Notes: generated by a model not told the origin, from the sequence alone. A DNA stretch of 64,000 nucleotides from Jeotgalibacillus malaysiensis (GCA_000818095.1 CP009416.1:742501-806500); one strand, 5' to 3'. Shown: positions 37,248 to 47,175, numbered from the stretch's first letter. Program-made: numbers and translations.

Positions 37248-38021
37248 TTACTGGTTGACCTTATTTAAGCGATTCGAGGTAGATAGAGATTGGATAAATT
37301 GCAGAGATTTCCTGATTATTTTTTCGTTATCATAATCCATGGATGCAACGTGGTAGGAGTTGTCTAATACATGCTTTAATTTAATGTCTGACTGAACACG
37401 CTGAAGAATGAAATCTGTGTTTTCAGGCGGTACGACATGATCGATTGTGGACTGAAAGCATAAGATTGGATTTTTAACTAATGACAGATTTTTTTTAACA
37501 ACATCCATGTATGCTAACAGTTGCTGATAGGCGAATGCAGGGACTTTTGGATAAGTGATTTCTTTTACATCGGGATTTTTAATATCCGGTTTGCTTTCAT
37601 TTATATATTTGGTGGATGGGATGTTCTGATAAGGAGACATCGCCGGAACATGGATGGCTGGGTTGATTAATAAAATTCCATCAATGTCTTTATAATGACT
37701 TGCAAGGTCTAAGGTCAATGTTCCACCCATAGATTGGCCGATCACGTAAATTCTCTCGCAGCGTTCTTTTAGATCTAAATAAGCTTTTTCAAGACTGAGA
37801 TACCAATCGGAAAATGAGCAGTGTGCAAGATCTTTATAGTGAGTGCCATGTCCTGCGAGTCTTGGTGCTGAAACCGTGTATCCCTGCTTGGCAAATACTT
37901 TGCCAATATATTCTACGCTTTGGGGTGTTCCTAAAAAGCCATGACAAAGCAGGATGCCGACCTTGCTGCCTTCATACAGAAATGCATCTGCGCCAGTAAT
38001 GACTGGATACGCTTCTTTCAT
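37248..38021 (-). CDS. Alpha/beta hydrolase, carboxylesterase/monoacylglycerol lipase type
   Basis: A 257-residue serine hydrolase with LLCHGFLGTP for the oxyanion loop, the nucleophile elbow GQSMGG, the acid in STIDHVVPPENT and the histidine in NSYHVASMD. It resembles the thermostable Est30 carboxylesterase group. The ATG at 38021 follows TTGGAG by 8 bases; an upstream TTG would add 10 residues. Stands alone; the A/T-rich inverted repeat CCTGATATTT / AAATATCAGG (38202-38232) lies upstream. Confidence 0.88.
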   Translation of the reverse strand: MKEAYPVITGADAFLYEGSKVGILLCHGFLGTPQSVEYIGKVFAKQGYTVSAPRLAGHGTHYKDLAHCSFSDWYLSLEKAYLDLKERCERIYVIGQSMGGTLTLDLASHYKDIDGILLINPAIHVPAMSPYQNIPSTKYINESKPDIKNPDVKEITYPKVPAFAYQQLLAYMDVVKKNLSLVKNPILCFQSTIDHVVPPENTDFILQRVQSDIKLKHVLDNSYHVASMDYDNEKIIRKSLQFIQSLSTSNRLNKVNQ

Positions 38022-38395
38022 GAGATTCTCCAACTTTCTCAATAACTTCAACGACCTTTAATCCGTAAAAGTTAGTATTTATTAATGGTATTTAACGATT
38101 AGTGGTATTTAACAATATTAATTCATATCTGTCAACTAGGAATTAAAAGATGGGGCAGGATTGACAGGATGAAAATATATTGTAATGAAAAGTACTGCCT
38201 GATATTTTAGTAATTGTATTAAATATCAGGTATACATATTTCTTATCCAGAGAGATGGAGAGACTGGTCTTTTGAAGCCCCGGCAGTGGAACGAATCGGA
38301 GCATGCTCTGATTTCGTAACTGTACCAAAAGCATGTGCTATATTCAGGCATCTGGAAAATGAGAAAAGCAGGTGGATACAGCAAAAAGATAAAGC
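38022..38395. other. Intergenic region without a supported gene
   Basis: Contains the inverted repeat at 38202-38232 and a palindromic stretch around GGAGCATGCTCT (near 38300). A short plus-strand frame from 38286 runs antisense into the SDR gene and is not supported by an RBS. Confidence 0.55.
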
Positions 38396-38397
38396 GA

Positions 38398-38444
38398 AAA
38401 ACACACTCAAATCAGCAATCGCTAACCTGAGTGTGTTTTTCTCG
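38398..38444 (-). terminator. Terminator of the 38460 SDR gene
   Basis: AAAAACACACTCA / TGAGTGTGTTTTT stem with a loop of about 20 bases; on the minus strand it follows the SDR stop. Confidence 0.85.
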
Positions 38445-38459
38445 TTTTCTGGAACTTTA

Positions 38460-39224
38460 TCAATCATCCTGCTTCCGCGAAGTATACTGAAAAACCGGAT
38501 CCATCAACTCAAACTCATAGCTCTCACTATTCACCTTCCCAAGAACCTTCTCACTATCATAAAGCTTCAGAATAAACCCAGCCATCTCTTTCGCAGTATG
38601 GAATTTCTGCACGTTCTCACTGTAACTGAACTCATCAATCTCCCGTGCAGTTTTCACGAATTCTGTTTCTGTCATAGAAGGCGCCAGGATTTTCACTTTC
38701 AGGGCAGCTCCGTTATCCTGCAGCTCCTGGGCAAGTCCTTCTGTAAATGCGCTCACGTAAAATTTGGTTGCAGCGTATGTAACTGCGTTTGGTACGATTC
38801 TGTAGCCTAAGTCAGATGAAACGTTGATGAGCTGCGCGCCATCACGATCAGCATAATCATGTGCGTATAGTGTGGAAAGGGTGGTGAGTGCTTCAACGTT
38901 TACACGGAGCATCTTTTCAGTTTTCGTTACGTCCTGTTCAGCAACTGCCGAGCTGTTTCCGAAGCCGGCGTTGTTCACGAAGGTTTCAATGTCGTATTCT
39001 CTAAGACTCTCGTATAACGCATGAACCTGTTCACTTTCAGAAAGGTCTGTTGGTCTAATGATGACGTCGAGATCAGCGTTCATGCTTTGGATTTTCTCTT
39101 TCAGGTTGTTGAGTTCGGTTTCCCGTCTTGCCACAAGAATCAGGTTTTTGTCGCGAGATGCGAAAGCGAGTGCAGCTTCGTAGCCGATTCCTGAGCTTGC
39201 GCCTGTGATCACTGTATACTTCAT
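38460..39224 (-). CDS. Short-chain dehydrogenase/reductase
   Basis: A 254-residue classical SDR of the DltE/YqjQ-like group: TGASSGIGYEAALA (7-20), VARRE, NNAGFG, catalytic serine in NVSSDLGYRI and YAATK. The substrate is not readable. GGAGGAATTC precedes the ATG. Single gene with its own terminator. Confidence 0.9.
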   Translation of the reverse strand: MKYTVITGASSGIGYEAALAFASRDKNLILVARRETELNNLKEKIQSMNADLDVIIRPTDLSESEQVHALYESLREYDIETFVNNAGFGNSSAVAEQDVTKTEKMLRVNVEALTTLSTLYAHDYADRDGAQLINVSSDLGYRIVPNAVTYAATKFYVSAFTEGLAQELQDNGAALKVKILAPSMTETEFVKTAREIDEFSYSENVQKFHTAKEMAGFILKLYDSEKVLGKVNSESYEFELMDPVFQYTSRKQDD

Positions 39225-39415
39225 CTGAATTCCTCCATTGAAATGTATTATGATGCTTCTCTTATCGTACTGTTAACTTTAACCAGAAAGCAAATGATGA
39301 GTAGTGATGTAGATCTATTGATGAATGCACAGTGGGGATATTCATGTGATAAAATGGGCTGTATTTAACACTTGCAAGTATGTTCAGACACAGAAATAAT
39401 TGATATCAGTATCAC

Positions 39416-39934
39416 TCAAGTCTTAATAGACCCATACTGATGCCGCCCGTCAAAAAGAAAGGCAATCATACTCTCATAATAAGGAATAAATGCCTTCTGT
39501 TCGATCAACGTTAAGATTTCCTCTTTAGATGCCCATTTAGCGGCCTGGACTTCTTCAGTTTGTAACTTCAATTCGTTCAGATCAACGTCATGCTCAATCA
39601 AATAATAATCATCAAATCCACGTTCAAAGTTAATCGTGAATTGGGGACGAATATGATCAAAGTGATAAGTAATCCCCAGTTCCTCGAACAATTCTCTCGA
39701 AGCAGCCTGCTGACTTGTATCGCCTGCAACTGCGCTCCCACCGCAAGTGATATCCCACAGGTTTGACCAGCCCTTTTTAAATGGCTGACGCTGCTGAATG
39801 AGCATCTCACCTTTTGAATTAAAGATACATACGTGCACGACTACATGGAATTCATCCGGTTCCATGTCATCCCCGCGCGTGATTTGTTTTTCTATTTTAG
39901 TACGGTGCTGGTTATATAGATCCCACTTTTCCAT
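39416..39934 (-). CDS. Nudix hydrolase
   Basis: A 172-residue protein. The Nudix box is GSAVAGDTSQQAASRELFEE LGI read across residues; the usual first glutamate is an aspartate (GD), as in the YfcD/IPP-isomerase-like branch. HVVVHVCIFNSKGEMLIQQR precedes it. The substrate is unknown. The ORF begins with MEKWDLYNQHR, typical of this branch, and AAAGGAG lies upstream. The neighbouring DinB-like gene is upstream on the same strand, 34 bases away. Confidence 0.9.
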   Translation of the reverse strand: MEKWDLYNQHRTKIEKQITRGDDMEPDEFHVVVHVCIFNSKGEMLIQQRQPFKKGWSNLWDITCGGSAVAGDTSQQAASRELFEELGITYHFDHIRPQFTINFERGFDDYYLIEHDVDLNELKLQTEEVQAAKWASKEEILTLIEQKAFIPYYESMIAFLFDGRHQYGSIKT

Positions 39935-39968
39935 TGTGAAACTCCTTTAGAAGACATTTGCAGATTGG

Positions 39969-40445
39969 TTATTTAATTGATTCCAAAATCTCCTTAATTT
40001 GGTCAATGTGACGATTTTCATGTTCAGCTATAAGTGTGAATACGCTGGTTGCAGGAATGTCACCGAACCTTGGATGAGAAACGATATATTGTTCTATATC
40101 TTTATGTTCTGTTATAAATAGTTCTGTTTTCTTTCTGGATTGCTGAAGCATTGTCAGACATTCTTCATGATCCCTTCGAATAGCGGATGGTTCATGCTGC
40201 GCTTTCATTTTTACGGATCTGTCTCTCACGATTGAAAAATCTTTTGTGTCAGCTCGTCCGATTTTTCGTTGACGAATAGCATGGTCCACTAATTTGAGAA
40301 AATTCACCTCTGCTACAGCGAGGTGCTCGACCACCTGTGCCACAGTCCAGCCTCCTGAAGGTGCAGGAGTATTTAATTCCTCTTCATTTAAACTTTGAAC
40401 CAGAGCAATCAGTTCGTGTCTCGTCTCTAGCATATTAGGGTTCAT
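39969..40445 (-). CDS. DinB-like (DinB_2) family protein
   Basis: A 158-residue four-helix protein of the DinB/YfiT superfamily with a likely metal site: [14 protein letters not shown] supplies the first histidine, and [10 protein letters not shown] the last two. Some members are thiol transferases for bacillithiol; function here is not assigned. The ATG at 40445 is chosen for its AGGAGTG; the longer frame adds 15 unsupported residues. Upstream partner of the Nudix gene. Confidence 0.82.
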   Translation of the reverse strand: MNPNMLETRHELIALVQSLNEEELNTPAPSGGWTVAQVVEHLAVAEVNFLKLVDHAIRQRKIGRADTKDFSIVRDRSVKMKAQHEPSAIRRDHEECLTMLQQSRKKTELFITEHKDIEQYIVSHPRFGDIPATSVFTLIAEHENRHIDQIKEILESIK

Positions 40446-40523
40446 CGCAAACACTCCTATCAATTGGATTGATTTGATCATATTGTACATAGAGAGCTTT
40501 TTTTATAATAAGGAGATGTTAAA

Positions 40524-40988
40524 TTAATTCTCTAAAACCGATGAAAACTCATGAAATGCGCTTAGCACGTCATCACCCAGTGGATGGGCATACTTTTGAT
40601 TCTTCAAAGGTAATACCCCATCCTTTTCAAGTTGTTGCAGATATCTCTGGAATCCTGTAATAATAGCTTCAATATAATGTTTTAAATTAAATTGGTATTT
40701 AAATACATCATCTGGATAAAAGCTTATGTGTTTAACAAAAAGGTCTATACCATCACTCGAAAATATATAGTAATCAGAATTTCCATGGCAATCCAATTCT
40801 GCTTTATTAAATTCTCCCTGGTATAAAGAAGAGAGTGTTGATAAAAAATGTGGAATTGCGATAAAACCTAGTCCTGATTTAAAACTGAATAGCTGTGTGT
40901 TATTTGAAACATCAAATCGAATGTCTCCACCAAGAAAATCAATACTAATAAAACATTTATAATTAGAGCTCAAAAAATCAACCTCCAT
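40524..40988 (-). CDS. Hypothetical protein
   Basis: I do not recognise this protein. The frame is open from 41123, but residues before MEVDFLSSNYKCFISIDFLG (40988) overlap the upstream membrane-protein gene and look unnatural, so I place the start there, with doubt: no clear RBS is seen. It is soluble, with alternating hydrophobic residues (GLGFIAIPHFLSTLSSLYQG, NSDYYIFSSDGIDLFVKHIS) suggesting a beta-rich fold, and a charged helical C-terminus (ITGFQRYLQQLEKDGVLPLK). Confidence 0.55.
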   Translation of the reverse strand: MEVDFLSSNYKCFISIDFLGGDIRFDVSNNTQLFSFKSGLGFIAIPHFLSTLSSLYQGEFNKAELDCHGNSDYYIFSSDGIDLFVKHISFYPDDVFKYQFNLKHYIEAIITGFQRYLQQLEKDGVLPLKNQKYAHPLGDDVLSAFHEFSSVLEN

Positions 40989-41083
40989 AAAAAACTGTAT
41001 CTTTGTGTTAAAAAACTGTGTGGGAGTTGTATCTGAAACAAGGAACACTTCGATTTTTGCACTTAGAAATAATACGCCCCTAA

Positions 41084-41359
41084 TTATTTCCCCAGCACAA
41101 TCCCAAGCGGAATTGAAGCCCATGTGATCAGAATTGAGAGAACCAAAAAGATCACTGCTTTTTTACTATTAAACACAAACAATCCAATAAGATATCCAAG
41201 AAACCAAATAGGTAAAATTGCAAAAAACTCCGGAGACACCCATTTTTCATCAGTGTAGTTATCTCCTATACCGCCTCCAGCTGCAAAAGTAGCAATAAAA
41301 GTTGCGAACAATACGCTGAAAATGCTGTTCAGGACAAATAGGATCTTAACTATTCTCAT
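41084..41359 (-). CDS. Small membrane protein, paralogue 1
   Basis: A 91-residue protein with three membrane segments and the polar sequence GIGDNYTDEKWVSPEFFAIL between the first two. It is clearly paralogous to the 98-residue protein at 43760-44056 (shared NYTDE, SPEFF/APEFF, LPIWFLGYLIGLF and ILITWASIPLG). Function unknown. GGGGAATTTC precedes the ATG. Confidence 0.8.
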   Translation of the reverse strand: MRIVKILFVLNSIFSVLFATFIATFAAGGGIGDNYTDEKWVSPEFFAILPIWFLGYLIGLFVFNSKKAVIFLVLSILITWASIPLGIVLGK

Positions 41360-41576
41360 AAGAAATTCCCCTGTATTGATAATCGTTTTTTGAAACGGTC
41401 AGTTTTATTGTTAAAGAAGATAATTTAAGGGTATCATAGGGTCTCATAATTAGAAATAAATTCCTTATACCTGTCAGTTCGGCAACAAGAGATTCGATCG
41501 TAATTTCCAAATTCTGATTGTCTATTCACTCACCTTGAATTAAGATGAAGTGAGAATAATGAGTCAGGAGGATGGC

Positions 41577-42809
41577 ATGATGAGGTCAATTTCATTAAAA
41601 GAACGGATCCATACGCTGGATATTATCCGCGGATTTGCGCTGTTTGGGATTTTGATTGCGAATATGATTACATTTAAGACACCTGTGTTTACAGAGGTCA
41701 GTAGCATGATAGAAGGGAACAGCTTGCCTGATGGCGGAATGAATGCCGCTTTGACGTTATTAACTGCGTTTTTTGTGGACGGGAAGTTTTATCCGATGTT
41801 TTCGATGCTGTTTGGCTTGGGGTTTTATATTTTTTACAGCCGGATGATGAAGCGTGAATTACCCGCAAAGAAGTTATTTAGACGCCGTCTTGTATTTTTA
41901 TGGATGATTGGTCTAGTTCATCTGATTTTTATCTGGTCGGGGGATATTTTACATACATATGCGATTACTGGCTTTTTACTTCCCTTATTTATTGAACGTT
42001 CGACTGAAGTGATTAAAGTATGGGTGGTTTTATTACTTGTGATTGGTCCTCTTTTGATGATGGGACTGTTGTTTTTAAGCAGTGCGAGTATTCAATTCAT
42101 GGTCAGTCAGGAGATCGATACGCTGGATAATCTGAATGCGACAGCTGTACTTGCCTCATCGGTGATGGCAGAGGGTAGCTTCGGAGAAATTCTGGCTTTC
42201 AGATTTACAAATGAAGTGATATTGATCTTGTTTCAGGTCCTGTTAACCGTACCAACGATCCTACCGTTATTTTTGATCGGACTTTACTTAGGAAAGACAG
42301 GTATGTTCACTGATATTGAGAACAATCTGAAGCGCTGGAAAAAGGTCATGTGGATCGGACTTGCAGTTGGTGTACCAGTAGTCGGACTGTCAGTAGCGAT
42401 TGGATACAATGCGTTTGGCTGGGAACCTTTCTTAACGATATCACTTGCTGAAGGGTTAAATGCTATTGGTGGACCGTTCATGATGCTGTTTTATGTAGCA
42501 GTAGTCGTTTTAATGACAAGAAAACCAGCCATTGAAAAAATGCTGATGCCATTTGCGTCAGTTGGCCGGATGGCGCTGACGAATTATCTGATGCAGTCAG
42601 TCATTGCGGTCATCATTTTCAACGGCTATGGCTTTGGATTATTCGGTCAGGTATCAAAATCTCAGGGTGTGCTGATTGCGATTGCTATTTACAGCGTACA
42701 GGTTGTACTGAGTCATATGCTGCTGAAGCGATATAAGCAGGGGCCGATGGAGCATGTATGGAGAAAGTGGACGTATTCAGGTGGGGGGCGGCATTCGAAA
42801 GCTGCATAA
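41577..42809 (+). CDS. DUF418-domain membrane protein (YeiB-like)
   Basis: A 410-residue polytopic protein. The N-terminal RIHTLDIIRGFALFGILIAN and the C-terminal DUF418 region (GPFMMLFYVAVVVLM, SVGRMALTNYLMQSVIAVII) are diagnostic of the family, thought to move or acylate small molecules; function unproven. The ATG at 41577 has AGGAGG 6 bases upstream; the longer frame is unlikely. Confidence 0.9.
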   Translation: MMRSISLKERIHTLDIIRGFALFGILIANMITFKTPVFTEVSSMIEGNSLPDGGMNAALTLLTAFFVDGKFYPMFSMLFGLGFYIFYSRMMKRELPAKKLFRRRLVFLWMIGLVHLIFIWSGDILHTYAITGFLLPLFIERSTEVIKVWVVLLLVIGPLLMMGLLFLSSASIQFMVSQEIDTLDNLNATAVLASSVMAEGSFGEILAFRFTNEVILILFQVLLTVPTILPLFLIGLYLGKTGMFTDIENNLKRWKKVMWIGLAVGVPVVGLSVAIGYNAFGWEPFLTISLAEGLNAIGGPFMMLFYVAVVVLMTRKPAIEKMLMPFASVGRMALTNYLMQSVIAVIIFNGYGFGLFGQVSKSQGVLIAIAIYSVQVVLSHMLLKRYKQGPMEHVWRKWTYSGGGRHSKAA

Positions 42810-42873
42810 GAATGTGTTCTATTTCAACTTATATCTATGACAATCAATGTATTTGTAAGGGATGATGATTCAG

Positions 42874-43017
42874 ATGATGAAAGCCATGTTCTTGTCAGGT
42901 CCGGTCAGCTTAGGGATTTTAATGCTGATAGGTCAACCTTTTTGGGGTTTGATTAGCGCAATGACATTTTTGTTCGCAGGTGCTTATTTTAGCAAGCCTC
43001 GTTTTAATCAGGAATAA
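42874..43017 (+). CDS. Small membrane protein (47 residues)
   Basis: The frame MMKAMFLSGPVSLGILMLIG then QPFWGLISAMTFLFAGAYFS and KPRFNQE gives two short hydrophobic helices with a basic tail. In-frame ATGs at 42862 and 42865 are alternatives; GTAAGGGATG provides a moderate RBS. It follows the DUF418 gene by 64 bases and is followed by a hairpin (43050-43090). Probably real but unrecognised. Confidence 0.55.
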   Translation: MMKAMFLSGPVSLGILMLIGQPFWGLISAMTFLFAGAYFSKPRFNQE

Positions 43018-43120
43018 AAAAGAATCTGTCTTCACTTTTATAACATTAAAAAAGCGGCACTCCATCTCATAAATAGGGAAGGAGTGCTTTCTCATTTAAC
43101 TTGATTACGAATATTATATC

Positions 43121-43714
43121 TTAATACGATGATACGAAAAACCAACTGTCATCTAACTTCTCAACTTCTTTATATTCACCGAAAAACCCACTTTTATCAG
43201 GCGTCCTACCGTTCAGAGCGTACACAATCCCGAAGAAGTTATCCATGACACCTCTGAACGAAAAGAAAAGAATTGAGGTTCCATCACCAGCATTTTCTAC
43301 AACAATTTCTCCTCCGCCCTTGGATAAATGCCTGAATTCTTCGGGGAGCTGAATGAGATGTGAATTAGAAGAAACTTCTTCTCCAATTGCATTGCTTTGA
43401 ACCATCAACGCTACTTTTTCTCTCTCCTGTTTATTGATCATAAAGTCCATTTCTATGATGACCTGGTTAAAAGGAAAAATAAATAAAATGAGTATGGTGA
43501 TCACCTGAATGATGATGGGCTTCCAGATCTTCTTTCTAATGAACGCAATGATTGAAATGATCGTTGCTAAGAAAAAGAAACCGAATACCAGAAGCCATAA
43601 AACAGGTGCAAGAAAAACGGTGATTGAGTCCACGATGGACCACCTGAAAAGCTGATGCAAAATCACAATAACGCTACTAATGATAGAGAGAATTAATATG
43701 TATTTTGACTGCAT
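43121..43714 (-). CDS. Hypothetical membrane protein
   Basis: Not recognised. The 197-residue product has three N-terminal membrane helices (about 5-22, 30-58, 65-90) and a soluble C-terminal domain of about 100 residues (QEREKVALMVQSNAIGEEVS ... LPEEFRHLSKGGGEIVVENA). The C-terminal part looks like a small extracytoplasmic beta domain found in other Bacillus proteins of unknown role. The plus-strand region 43018-43120 holds the hairpin GGCACTCC / GGAGTGCT. Confidence 0.7.
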   Translation of the reverse strand: MQSKYILILSIISSVIVILHQLFRWSIVDSITVFLAPVLWLLVFGFFFLATIISIIAFIRKKIWKPIIIQVITILILFIFPFNQVIIEMDFMINKQEREKVALMVQSNAIGEEVSSNSHLIQLPEEFRHLSKGGGEIVVENAGDGTSILFFSFRGVMDNFFGIVYALNGRTPDKSGFFGEYKEVEKLDDSWFFVSSY

Positions 43715-43759
43715 ATAAAACCTGCCTTGATCTGAATTTGAATGTATTAAAAAATATTA

Positions 43760-44056
43760 TTATGTAGTGAGAGAAAACCCCAGTTTTACGCCAAGCGGAA
43801 TTGAAGCCCAGGTGATCAGAATAGAGATAAATAAAATCATCCCCGGGTTTTTACTTTTAAAAATAAATAACCCCAATAGAAATCCTAAAAACCAAATAGG
43901 TAAGATTACAAAAAACTCCGGGGCCACCCAAGTCTCATCAGTGTAGTTTTCTGCGACTGTACCTCCGGCAAAGAAGGTAGAAATAAAGACAGCAATTAAA
44001 CCACTGAAAATTGTGTTAAGGACATATGTGACCTTTATTTTTTTCAAAAGTATCAC
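43760..44056 (-). CDS. Small membrane protein, paralogue 2
   Basis: A 98-residue protein with three membrane helices, paralogous to the protein at 41084-41359 (TVAENYTDETWVAPEFFVIL here). AAGGAGTGATAC precedes the ATG. Function unknown. It lies in a run of minus-strand membrane-protein genes. Confidence 0.8.
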   Translation of the reverse strand: MILLKKIKVTYVLNTIFSGLIAVFISTFFAGGTVAENYTDETWVAPEFFVILPIWFLGFLLGLFIFKSKNPGMILFISILITWASIPLGVKLGFSLTT

Positions 44057-44085
44057 TCCTTTGCTTATCCTGTAAAAGCGTAATT

Positions 44086-44388
44086 TTATGAAGCGGCATT
44101 AAGTCTCTTTTTATGATCTTTTTTCTCTAAAAACACAGGCAATACATTGATAAAGATAGAAGCCCCTGTCAAGACCCACAATGCCCATTGATAATTAACA
44201 ACTTCTCCGACAGCTGACCAGTCTTCCCTTGCTGCCTGTCCGGCGATAAAGCTGATTTCTGCACAGAGTGTAAGTGCTGTAAGTGATATTGCTGCAGCCA
44301 TTGCGAGTTTATAATCTTTTCCTTTTGAGAATAGGTAAATGTTTAGCAGTGTTGCTACGATTGCAATAAGTCCTAGTATGATCCACAT
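44086..44388 (-). CDS. Hypothetical membrane protein
   Basis: Not recognised by name. A 100-residue product with three membrane helices (about 2-20, 28-50, 68-88) and a basic C-terminus (EKKDHKKRLNAAS). GGGGGGATCGTA precedes the ATG. First gene of the minus-strand run ending with the paralogue at 43760, 29 bases downstream. Confidence 0.75.
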   Translation of the reverse strand: MWIILGLIAIVATLLNIYLFSKGKDYKLAMAAAISLTALTLCAEISFIAGQAAREDWSAVGEVVNYQWALWVLTGASIFINVLPVFLEKKDHKKRLNAAS

Positions 44389-44478
44389 TACGATCCCCCC
44401 GATTTCTTTAATAACCTTAATTTAGAAAAAATAGTCAATGATAGTCTATCATACAATTCCAACTTAAAAATAATTTAT

Positions 44479-44506
44479 TTGATAATTCGCTCAAATCCGT
44501 TATACT
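44479..44506 (+). promoter_or_regulatory. Promoter of the first acyl-CoA operon
   Basis: TTGATA, 16-bp spacer, TATACT, 12 bases before the TetR-type palindrome. Confidence 0.65.
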
Positions 44507-44517
44507 AAAAACCATAC

Positions 44518-44533
44518 ATACCGACCGGTTAGT
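44518..44533 (+). promoter_or_regulatory. TetR-type operator, copy 1
   Basis: ATACCGACCGGTTAGT contains ACCGAC-CG-GTTAGT, an imperfect palindrome. It agrees at 13 of 16 positions with 47382-47397, all differences being transitions. Lies just downstream of the promoter, a repressing position. Confidence 0.75.
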
Positions 44534-44559
44534 TAGTAAGGTCAAAAGGGGATGGAAAG

Positions 44560-45789
44560 ATGAATTTTTCGTATTCTGCCAAGGTAAAAGATCTTGAGAA
44601 AAAGCTCAACAGATTTATGGAAGAGCACGTGTATCCGAATGAAGCGGTGTATGAGCAGCAGGTAAATGAAGGGGAGAGGCGCTGGAGTAAAGTGCCGCCA
44701 GTTATGGAAGAGCTAAAGGAAAAAGCAAAAGCTGAAGGACTGTGGAATCTTTTTTTGCCTGAGAGTGAGTACGGGGCTGGGCTCAGTAATGTAGAATACG
44801 CGCCGCTTTGTGAGATTATGGGGCGTTCGATGATTGGGCCTGAGGTGTTCAATTGTAATGCGCCTGATACCGGAAATATGGAAGTCTTAGTGCGATACGG
44901 TACAGAGGAGCAGAAGGAAAAATGGCTGAAGCCGCTGCTTGCCGGTGAGATCCGCTCGTGCTTTTCTATGACGGAGCCTGATGTGGCTTCTTCTGACGCG
45001 ACAAATATTGAAGCGCGGATTGAGCGGGACGGGGATGGGTATGTGATTAACGGCCGAAAGTGGTGGTCTTCAGGAGCCGGGGATCCGCGTTGTCAGATTG
45101 GAATTGTAATGGGTAAAACGGACCCAGGTGCTGATAAGTATGAGCAGCAGTCGATGATTCTCGTGCCGCTTGATACGCCGGGTGTGACCATTGAGCGGAT
45201 GCTGCCGGTGTTTGGCTACGATCATGCGCCACATGGTCACGGGGAAATTACGTTTGAAAATGTCAGGGTACCGGCTAAGAATATGATTTTAGGTGAAGGA
45301 AAAGGATTTGCGATTGCGCAGGGAAGGCTTGGTCCTGGCAGGATTCATCATTGCATGAGGCTGATCGGGGCGGCAGAACGTGCGCTTGAGGAGTTGTGTA
45401 AGCGTGTTGTTGACCGGCATGCATTTGGCAAGCCGCTTGCAAGCCAGGGCGTGATCCGTGAATGGATTGCGGATTCGCGGATCGAGATTGAGCAGGCGAG
45501 ACTGCTGACATTAAAGGCTGCTTATATGATGGATACAGTTGGCAACAAAGTAGCAAAAGCAGAGATTGCGATGATTAAAGTTGTGGCGCCATCAATGGCA
45601 CTGAAGGTTATTGACCGGGCGATTCAGGCACTTGGTGCAGCAGGTGTATCAGAGGATTTTCCACTGGCAGCGCATTGGGCGAGTGCAAGAACGCTCCGGC
45701 TTGCGGATGGACCGGATGAGGTGCACCGCGCACAGATTGGCAGACTTGAGTTGAAAAAATATCAGGGGAACGGGAGGAATGAAAGATGA
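44560..45789 (+). CDS. Acyl-CoA dehydrogenase (ACAD10/11-like)
   Basis: A 409-residue FAD enzyme that makes the alpha-beta double bond of an acyl-CoA. It shows [20 protein letters not shown] for flavin contact, [14 protein letters not shown], and [18 protein letters not shown] at the active-site end. These features are closest to the ACAD10/11-type dehydrogenases that occur with an APH-like partner, which is present at 48719. Chain length cannot be told. Start ATG behind AAAGGGG. Overlaps the SDR gene by 4 bases. Confidence 0.92.
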   Translation: MNFSYSAKVKDLEKKLNRFMEEHVYPNEAVYEQQVNEGERRWSKVPPVMEELKEKAKAEGLWNLFLPESEYGAGLSNVEYAPLCEIMGRSMIGPEVFNCNAPDTGNMEVLVRYGTEEQKEKWLKPLLAGEIRSCFSMTEPDVASSDATNIEARIERDGDGYVINGRKWWSSGAGDPRCQIGIVMGKTDPGADKYEQQSMILVPLDTPGVTIERMLPVFGYDHAPHGHGEITFENVRVPAKNMILGEGKGFAIAQGRLGPGRIHHCMRLIGAAERALEELCKRVVDRHAFGKPLASQGVIREWIADSRIEIEQARLLTLKAAYMMDTVGNKVAKAEIAMIKVVAPSMALKVIDRAIQALGAAGVSEDFPLAAHWASARTLRLADGPDEVHRAQIGRLELKKYQGNGRNER

Positions 45790-46559
45790 AGGTAATGGAA
45801 TTGTTTGATCTGACAGGAAAGACAGCGCTAGTGACTGGTGGCGGCCGCGGACTTGGAGAGCAGATCGCTGAAGGGTTTGCTGAGGCTGGAGCGAACGTGG
45901 TCATTTGTTCAAGAAAGCTTGAAGCGTGTCAGGAAGTGGCTGATCGTTTAGCAGAGCTTGGGGTCAAAACGCTTGCGCTGCAGTGTGATATTTCGAACCC
46001 GGCTGATGCGGAGCGGGTAGTGAATGAGACGGTAGAACAATTTGGTTCAATTGATATTTTAGTCAATAACAGCGGAGCAACATGGGGCGCACGTGCTGAA
46101 GAGATGCCGCTTGAAGCTTGGAAAAAGGTGATGGACGTCAATGTGACAGGCACATTTTTAATGAGCCAGGCTGCAGGAAGGAAAATGATTGAGCAACAGT
46201 CAGGTAAGATCATTAATATTGCCTCTGTTGCAGGCCTCGGCGGGACGGATCCGAGAGTGATGGATACGATCGGCTACAACACGAGTAAGGGTGCGGTCAT
46301 TACGATGACGAAGGACCTTGCTGTAAAATGGGGCAGGCATAATATAAACGTCAATGCGATTGCACCGGGCTTTTTCCCGACGAAGATGTCAAAAGCGATC
46401 ATTGATCAGGGGAAGGACCCGATCATGGAAGTGACGCCGATGAAGCGATTCGGATCTGATGATGATCTGAAAGGTGCTGCGTTATTCCTTGCATCAAAAG
46501 CATCTGCTTATGTGACGGGAGATGTGCTCATTGTCGATGGCGGCACGCATGCGATGTAA
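45786..46559 (+). CDS. SDR-family dehydrogenase of the acyl-CoA locus
   Basis: A 257-residue classical [36 protein letters not shown], catalytic serine in [10 protein letters not shown] and YNTSK, and the end [13 protein letters not shown]. Such enzymes beside acyl-CoA dehydrogenases usually oxidise a hydroxyacyl-CoA or a related intermediate. ATG is coupled to the preceding stop (ATGA), with GGGAGG 8 bases upstream. Confidence 0.9.
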   Translation: MKVMELFDLTGKTALVTGGGRGLGEQIAEGFAEAGANVVICSRKLEACQEVADRLAELGVKTLALQCDISNPADAERVVNETVEQFGSIDILVNNSGATWGARAEEMPLEAWKKVMDVNVTGTFLMSQAAGRKMIEQQSGKIINIASVAGLGGTDPRVMDTIGYNTSKGAVITMTKDLAVKWGRHNINVNAIAPGFFPTKMSKAIIDQGKDPIMEVTPMKRFGSDDDLKGAALFLASKASAYVTGDVLIVDGGTHAM

Positions 46560-46611
46560 GGGCATGTGATATAATTTTAGCCATACTTTTAAAAACAGAG
46601 GCGTGAAGACA

Positions 46612-47175
46612 GTGAAGGAAAAAATTACGGAACAAAGCATACGATTATTTGAGAAAAAGGGTTTCAGTGAAACGTCGATTCAGGATATTGTGGATGCAAA
46701 TGGCGTAACCAAAGGAACGTTTTATTACTACTTCTCCAGTAAAGAACAATTGTTGATGGATATTCAGCTGCGTTATATTAATGATCTGCTTGAGCAGCAG
46801 GAGAAGATCATGCGTGATGATGCGAAAAACTGCAAAACAAAACTCTATGACATGGTGCATATGCTGATCAGCAACATCAAAACACAGGGAGCCAGCGCAA
46901 AAGTGTTTTTCAGGGAGATGCGAAACCTGAATGAGGAAAGGCTTGCTGAAATTATTCCAAAGCGCGACCAGTTCAGACTAACGATTGAAGAGCTGATCAA
47001 AGAAGGCATTGAAAAAGGTGAGTTCCGTTCAGACCTGAATGCGTCAATCGCAACATTCGGCATACTTGGCATGGCGAACTGGAGCTACCAGTGGTACAAC
47101 CCTGAAGGCGATCAATCTGAAGAAGAAGTTGCGCGCATGTTTACAGACATGATTTTAAAAGGAATCGAGCTGTGA
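46612..47175 (+). CDS. TetR-family transcriptional regulator
   Basis: A 187-residue regulator with the TetR helix-turn-helix (IRLFEKKGFSETSIQDIVDA, NGVTKGTFYYYFSSKEQLL) and an all-helical ligand domain. It lies between the two acyl-CoA transcription units, both of which carry the ACYRAC-N2-GTYRGT palindrome, so it most likely represses them and responds to an acyl-CoA. GTG 46612 is preferred for its spacing to AGAGGCG; GTG 46603 is possible. Confidence 0.88.
   Translation: MKEKITEQSIRLFEKKGFSETSIQDIVDANGVTKGTFYYYFSSKEQLLMDIQLRYINDLLEQQEKIMRDDAKNCKTKLYDMVHMLISNIKTQGASAKVFFREMRNLNEERLAEIIPKRDQFRLTIEELIKEGIEKGEFRSDLNASIATFGILGMANWSYQWYNPEGDQSEEEVARMFTDMILKGIEL

Noticed and set aside
38286-38810. 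174-residue plus-strand ORF
   Set aside because: It overlaps the SDR gene antisense and the SDR terminator, and lacks an RBS.
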